From NCBI GenBank assembly GCA_038230415.1, contig JBBRNH010000008.1, positions 37,890 through 101,889 of the forward strand: a stretch of 64,000 bases of DNA, given 5' to 3'. This document shows, piece after piece, positions 62,040 to 64,000 of this stretch (position 1 is the first letter of the stretch; every line of letters begins with the position of its first letter). Source of the DNA: JBBRNH01 sp038230415 (lineage in GTDB: Bacteria; Bacteroidota; Bacteroidia; Cytophagales; Spirosomataceae). The notes under the pieces were generated by a model. It worked only from the letters and a program-made list of their open reading frames with translations, was not told the DNA's origin and made no database searches. A program made the position numbers and the translations under genes.

Positions 62040-63485
62040 ATGAAATCGAACCGTTACCTGCTTTTGAGTAGCTGCTGGCTTGGCTGCCTGCTCTGGCTTA
62101 CGGCCTGCGCCCCGTATGAAGAACGGGTGTGGCAAAAGCAAACCGGCAACGCCATCAATCACGGCCCCAGTTCTGGCCCGGCTCCCAGCAACCCGCCCCC
62201 AGAGTCAGACCGGATTTATATCGAAAACAGCCGTGTCCGGCTCGGTATTGACCGCAACGCGGGCGGGGCCATTACCTACCTGTCGATGGGGCGAGACAGT
62301 GCCAACATGGTCAACAATGCCGATCTGGGTCGGCAGTTGCAAAGCAGTCTGTACTCCGGGCCGGTGCCGTATTTAGTGCCAGGCAAACAGCCACCCATTT
62401 CGGTGTGGGCCAGCTTGGGCTGGAACCCCGTGCAAACCGGCGATTATTACAGCCAGCCCGCTACCCTGCTCGAATACAAGCGGATAGACGATACGCATCT
62501 GTACATAAAAACCGTGCCGCTCATTTGGCCGCTCAACAACGTGGTGGCCGAGTGCGTGATGGAACACTGGATTGAACTCCGCAACGATGTGGTACATTTT
62601 CGTAACCGCACCACCATCAGCCGCGCCGACACTACGCAGTACGAAGCCCGCACCCAGGAGGCTCCGTGTATGTACCTCAACGGACACTGGTTTCGGGTGG
62701 TGAGCTACACCGGCGACCAACCCTTTACCAACGCGCCCGTGTCTGAATTTGCCCCCGATTTTAATATTGCTGACCGCTACGCCACTGAAAACTGGGCGGC
62801 CCTGCTCAACCGCGATGGCCGGGGCGTGGGCATCTACCGCCAAAACGAATATCGGTACATCTCGGCCATGATCGGGATTCCCGGCACCGGGGGCGAGAGC
62901 GACAGCGATTGCGGCTACCTGACTGCCGCGCCCTTTGCCGTGCTGGATCACAACGGCGTGTATGAATACGAGTGTGATCTGGTGGCGGGCGATCTGGCCC
63001 GCATTCGGGCCTTTGCCTACGCGCAGCCCCGGCCCCAGACGGTGCCTGATTTCCGGTTTCAGACCAGTCGGCAGGGGTGGTACTATGCCAACACCCGCGA
63101 TCAGGGCTGGCCGCTGCCCGCCGACGCGCTCGCTATCCGGTGGTGGCCCGCCGATGCCGCAAAGCCCCTCCGTGTCGAAAGCCCGACGATGTTCTGGCGG
63201 GCTGCGGAGTTGCCCAAACTCGTGGTCGAAGCAGCGTTCATGACTTCGGCCACGCAGGCCCGCCTGATCTGGCGACGCATGGGCGATAACCACTGGACCG
63301 TGACGACCAACCGGGCCACGAGTTTTGCCATCATTGGCGACGGGCAAACGCGCCGGTACACCGTTCCGTTGGCGGGCGTGGCGGGTTGGGAAGGCATTAT
63401 TGCTCAGATTGCACTAAGTCCGGTGGCAGACGCACCCACTACTGCCGGGCAAACGCTGCGCTTGCGAAGCGTAACGGTTCAGTAG
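62040..63485 (+). CDS. Large lipoprotein, unknown function (polysaccharide-related?)
   Basis: This 481-residue protein has a lipobox (LLWLTACAP) and a Pro/Ser linker. The mature part has many Trp/Tyr residues and a beta-rich layout (GAITYLSMGRDSANMVNN near residue 85; YLNGHWFRVVSY near 220). It resembles the sugar-binding-like region seen in uncharacterised Bacteroidota lipoproteins, but no family can be named with confidence. It lies beside the Sus locus and may contribute to substrate binding. Confidence 0.65.
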   Translation: MKSNRYLLLSSCWLGCLLWLTACAPYEERVWQKQTGNAINHGPSSGPAPSNPPPESDRIYIENSRVRLGIDRNAGGAITYLSMGRDSANMVNNADLGRQLQSSLYSGPVPYLVPGKQPPISVWASLGWNPVQTGDYYSQPATLLEYKRIDDTHLYIKTVPLIWPLNNVVAECVMEHWIELRNDVVHFRNRTTISRADTTQYEARTQEAPCMYLNGHWFRVVSYTGDQPFTNAPVSEFAPDFNIADRYATENWAALLNRDGRGVGIYRQNEYRYISAMIGIPGTGGESDSDCGYLTAAPFAVLDHNGVYEYECDLVAGDLARIRAFAYAQPRPQTVPDFRFQTSRQGWYYANTRDQGWPLPADALAIRWWPADAAKPLRVESPTMFWRAAELPKLVVEAAFMTSATQARLIWRRMGDNHWTVTTNRATSFAIIGDGQTRRYTVPLAGVAGWEGIIAQIALSPVADAPTTAGQTLRLRSVTVQ

Positions 63486-63531
63486 TAGCTGCCCCATGTT
63501 AAATTTTAGCGCGATTGCGTAAGGGCAAGCC

Positions 63532-63558
63532 TTGAATCGGTATAGGTTTGTACCTTTA
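63532..63558 (+). promoter_or_regulatory. Candidate promoter for terminal lipoprotein gene
   Basis: TTG at 63532-63534 and TACCTTTA at 63551-63558 (7 of 8 to TAnnTTTG) with 16-nt spacing, 26 nt before the ATG at 63585. Confidence 0.4.
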
Positions 63559-63584
63559 AGCCGCTAAAACACATCTCAATCTAT

Positions 63585-64000
63585 ATGAAACCGATTTTCA
63601 CCCGCTCAGTGCTGGTAGTGCTGGCCGCGCTGGCAGTAGCCTGCTCGTCTCTTGAGCAACGTAAACAAGCTATTCCAGAACCGTTAGTGGTAACAAACCC
63701 CGGCAGTGGCACGCAGCCCGGCTCGGCAACGGCTGTTACGCCACCAACGGCTACCACGCCCGGCAGCGGCACCGTTACCCCTCCCGGCAGTGGCAGTAAC
63801 ACCCCCCCCGGCAGCGGCAGCACAACCAATCCGGGCAGTGGCAGTAGTACGAATCCGGGTAGTGGCAGCACAACCAATCCCGGCAGCGGCAGCACAACCA
63901 ATCCGGGTAGCGGTACTACCACAACACCCGTCGTCCCTCCGCCCCCCACTATCCCACCAACTCCGCCCCCTCCACCAACTCCGCCCCCACCCCCCCCCCC
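63585..64000 (+). CDS. Pro/Gly/Ser-repeat lipoprotein (3' end outside window)
   Basis: A signal peptide with lipobox (ALAVAC) is followed by low-complexity sequence. From about residue 40 a loose repeat of N-P-G-S-G-S-T-T/x units is read about seven times, then a Pro-rich stretch ending in consecutive proline codons (CCC/CCG) at the window edge. The frame is open to base 64000. Such linkers tether a C-terminal domain from the outer membrane; the domain itself is not visible. The poly-C end suggests this tract is difficult to sequence. Confidence 0.7.
   Translation, partial: MKPIFTRSVLVVLAALAVACSSLEQRKQAIPEPLVVTNPGSGTQPGSATAVTPPTATTPGSGTVTPPGSGSNTPPGSGSTTNPGSGSSTNPGSGSTTNPGSGSTTNPGSGTTTTPVVPPPPTIPPTPPPPPTPPPPPP

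Noticed and set aside
62373..63347. Minus-strand ORF (324 codons) antisense to the 62 kb lipoprotein
   Set aside because: The plus-strand gene has a signal peptide and lipobox; the antisense ORF has none.
63581..63949. Minus-strand ORF of LPLPG repeats
   Set aside because: Reverse-complement reading of the NPGSG-repeat lipoprotein, which has a lipobox and promoter on the plus strand.

Overview
The window looks like a chromosomal segment from a Bacteroidota bacterium, most likely Cytophagales (Spirosoma/Fibrella/Rudanella-like). The evidence is a SusC/SusD pair with an STN domain and a FecR anti-sigma factor, a thermolysin-like protease ending in a type IX secretion sorting domain, the DUF4293 and DUF177-rpmF-plsX-fabH-efp-accB-accC gene sets, promoters of the TAnnTTTG type, and a general lack of Shine-Dalgarno sequences. 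This placement is inferred from gene content, not from a marker-gene search. No tRNA, rRNA, CRISPR array, transposase or integrase was seen.

Layout. 1-5.9 kb: a truncated outer-membrane barrel gene, three tandem exported Rieske lipoproteins, a b561-like membrane protein, a YceI protein and a subtilase; the middle five genes look like a periplasmic redox module. 5.9-14 kb: two Tat-type Gfo/Idh/MocA oxidoreductases, an aspartyl protease, a Uma2 nuclease, a SIS protein, an AT-rich patch where a GNAT frame runs into a nucleotidyltransferase gene, a small phosphatase, a SnoaL protein and a MetE-like methyltransferase. 14-25.3 kb (minus strand): an MBL hydrolase, a thioesterase and a two-gene block resembling Druantia type III anti-phage defence (DruH and DruE), with druE split by an apparent one-base frameshift. 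25.4-39.4 kb: mixed housekeeping and signalling genes (HesB/IscA, methylmalonyl-CoA epimerase, a LuxR-type two-component pair, PAP2, DUF4293, xylulokinase, hydrolase, T9SS protease, TIGR01777 epimerase). 39.5-45.1 kb: the conserved L32/fatty-acid/EF-P/acetyl-CoA carboxylase cluster. 45.2-49 kb: metH. 49.1-61.7 kb: a minus-strand locus encoding SusC, SusD, two Tat-exported RidA proteins, a CBM9-like protein, a Tat-exported PLP-dependent SelA/DgaE-like enzyme, an exported amidohydrolase, a sugar dehydrogenase with cytochrome c, and FecR. 62-64 kb: two lipoproteins, the last running off the window in a poly-C tract.

Three things stand out. (1) The 49-62 kb locus reads as a catabolic route carried out outside the cytoplasm: SusCD uptake, sugar oxidation, deacetylation, a PLP-dependent lyase, and RidA to hydrolyse the enamine/imine that such a lyase releases. 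Exporting both the PLP enzyme and RidA by Tat is unusual. (2) A Druantia III-like defence pair may be inactivated or frameshifted. (3) At least six intergenic palindromes, differing in sequence, have arms built on a strict 7-nt period and fill the space from one stop codon to the next gene's start (or to a convergent stop). A seventh lies in frame inside metH, where it adds about 24 residues.
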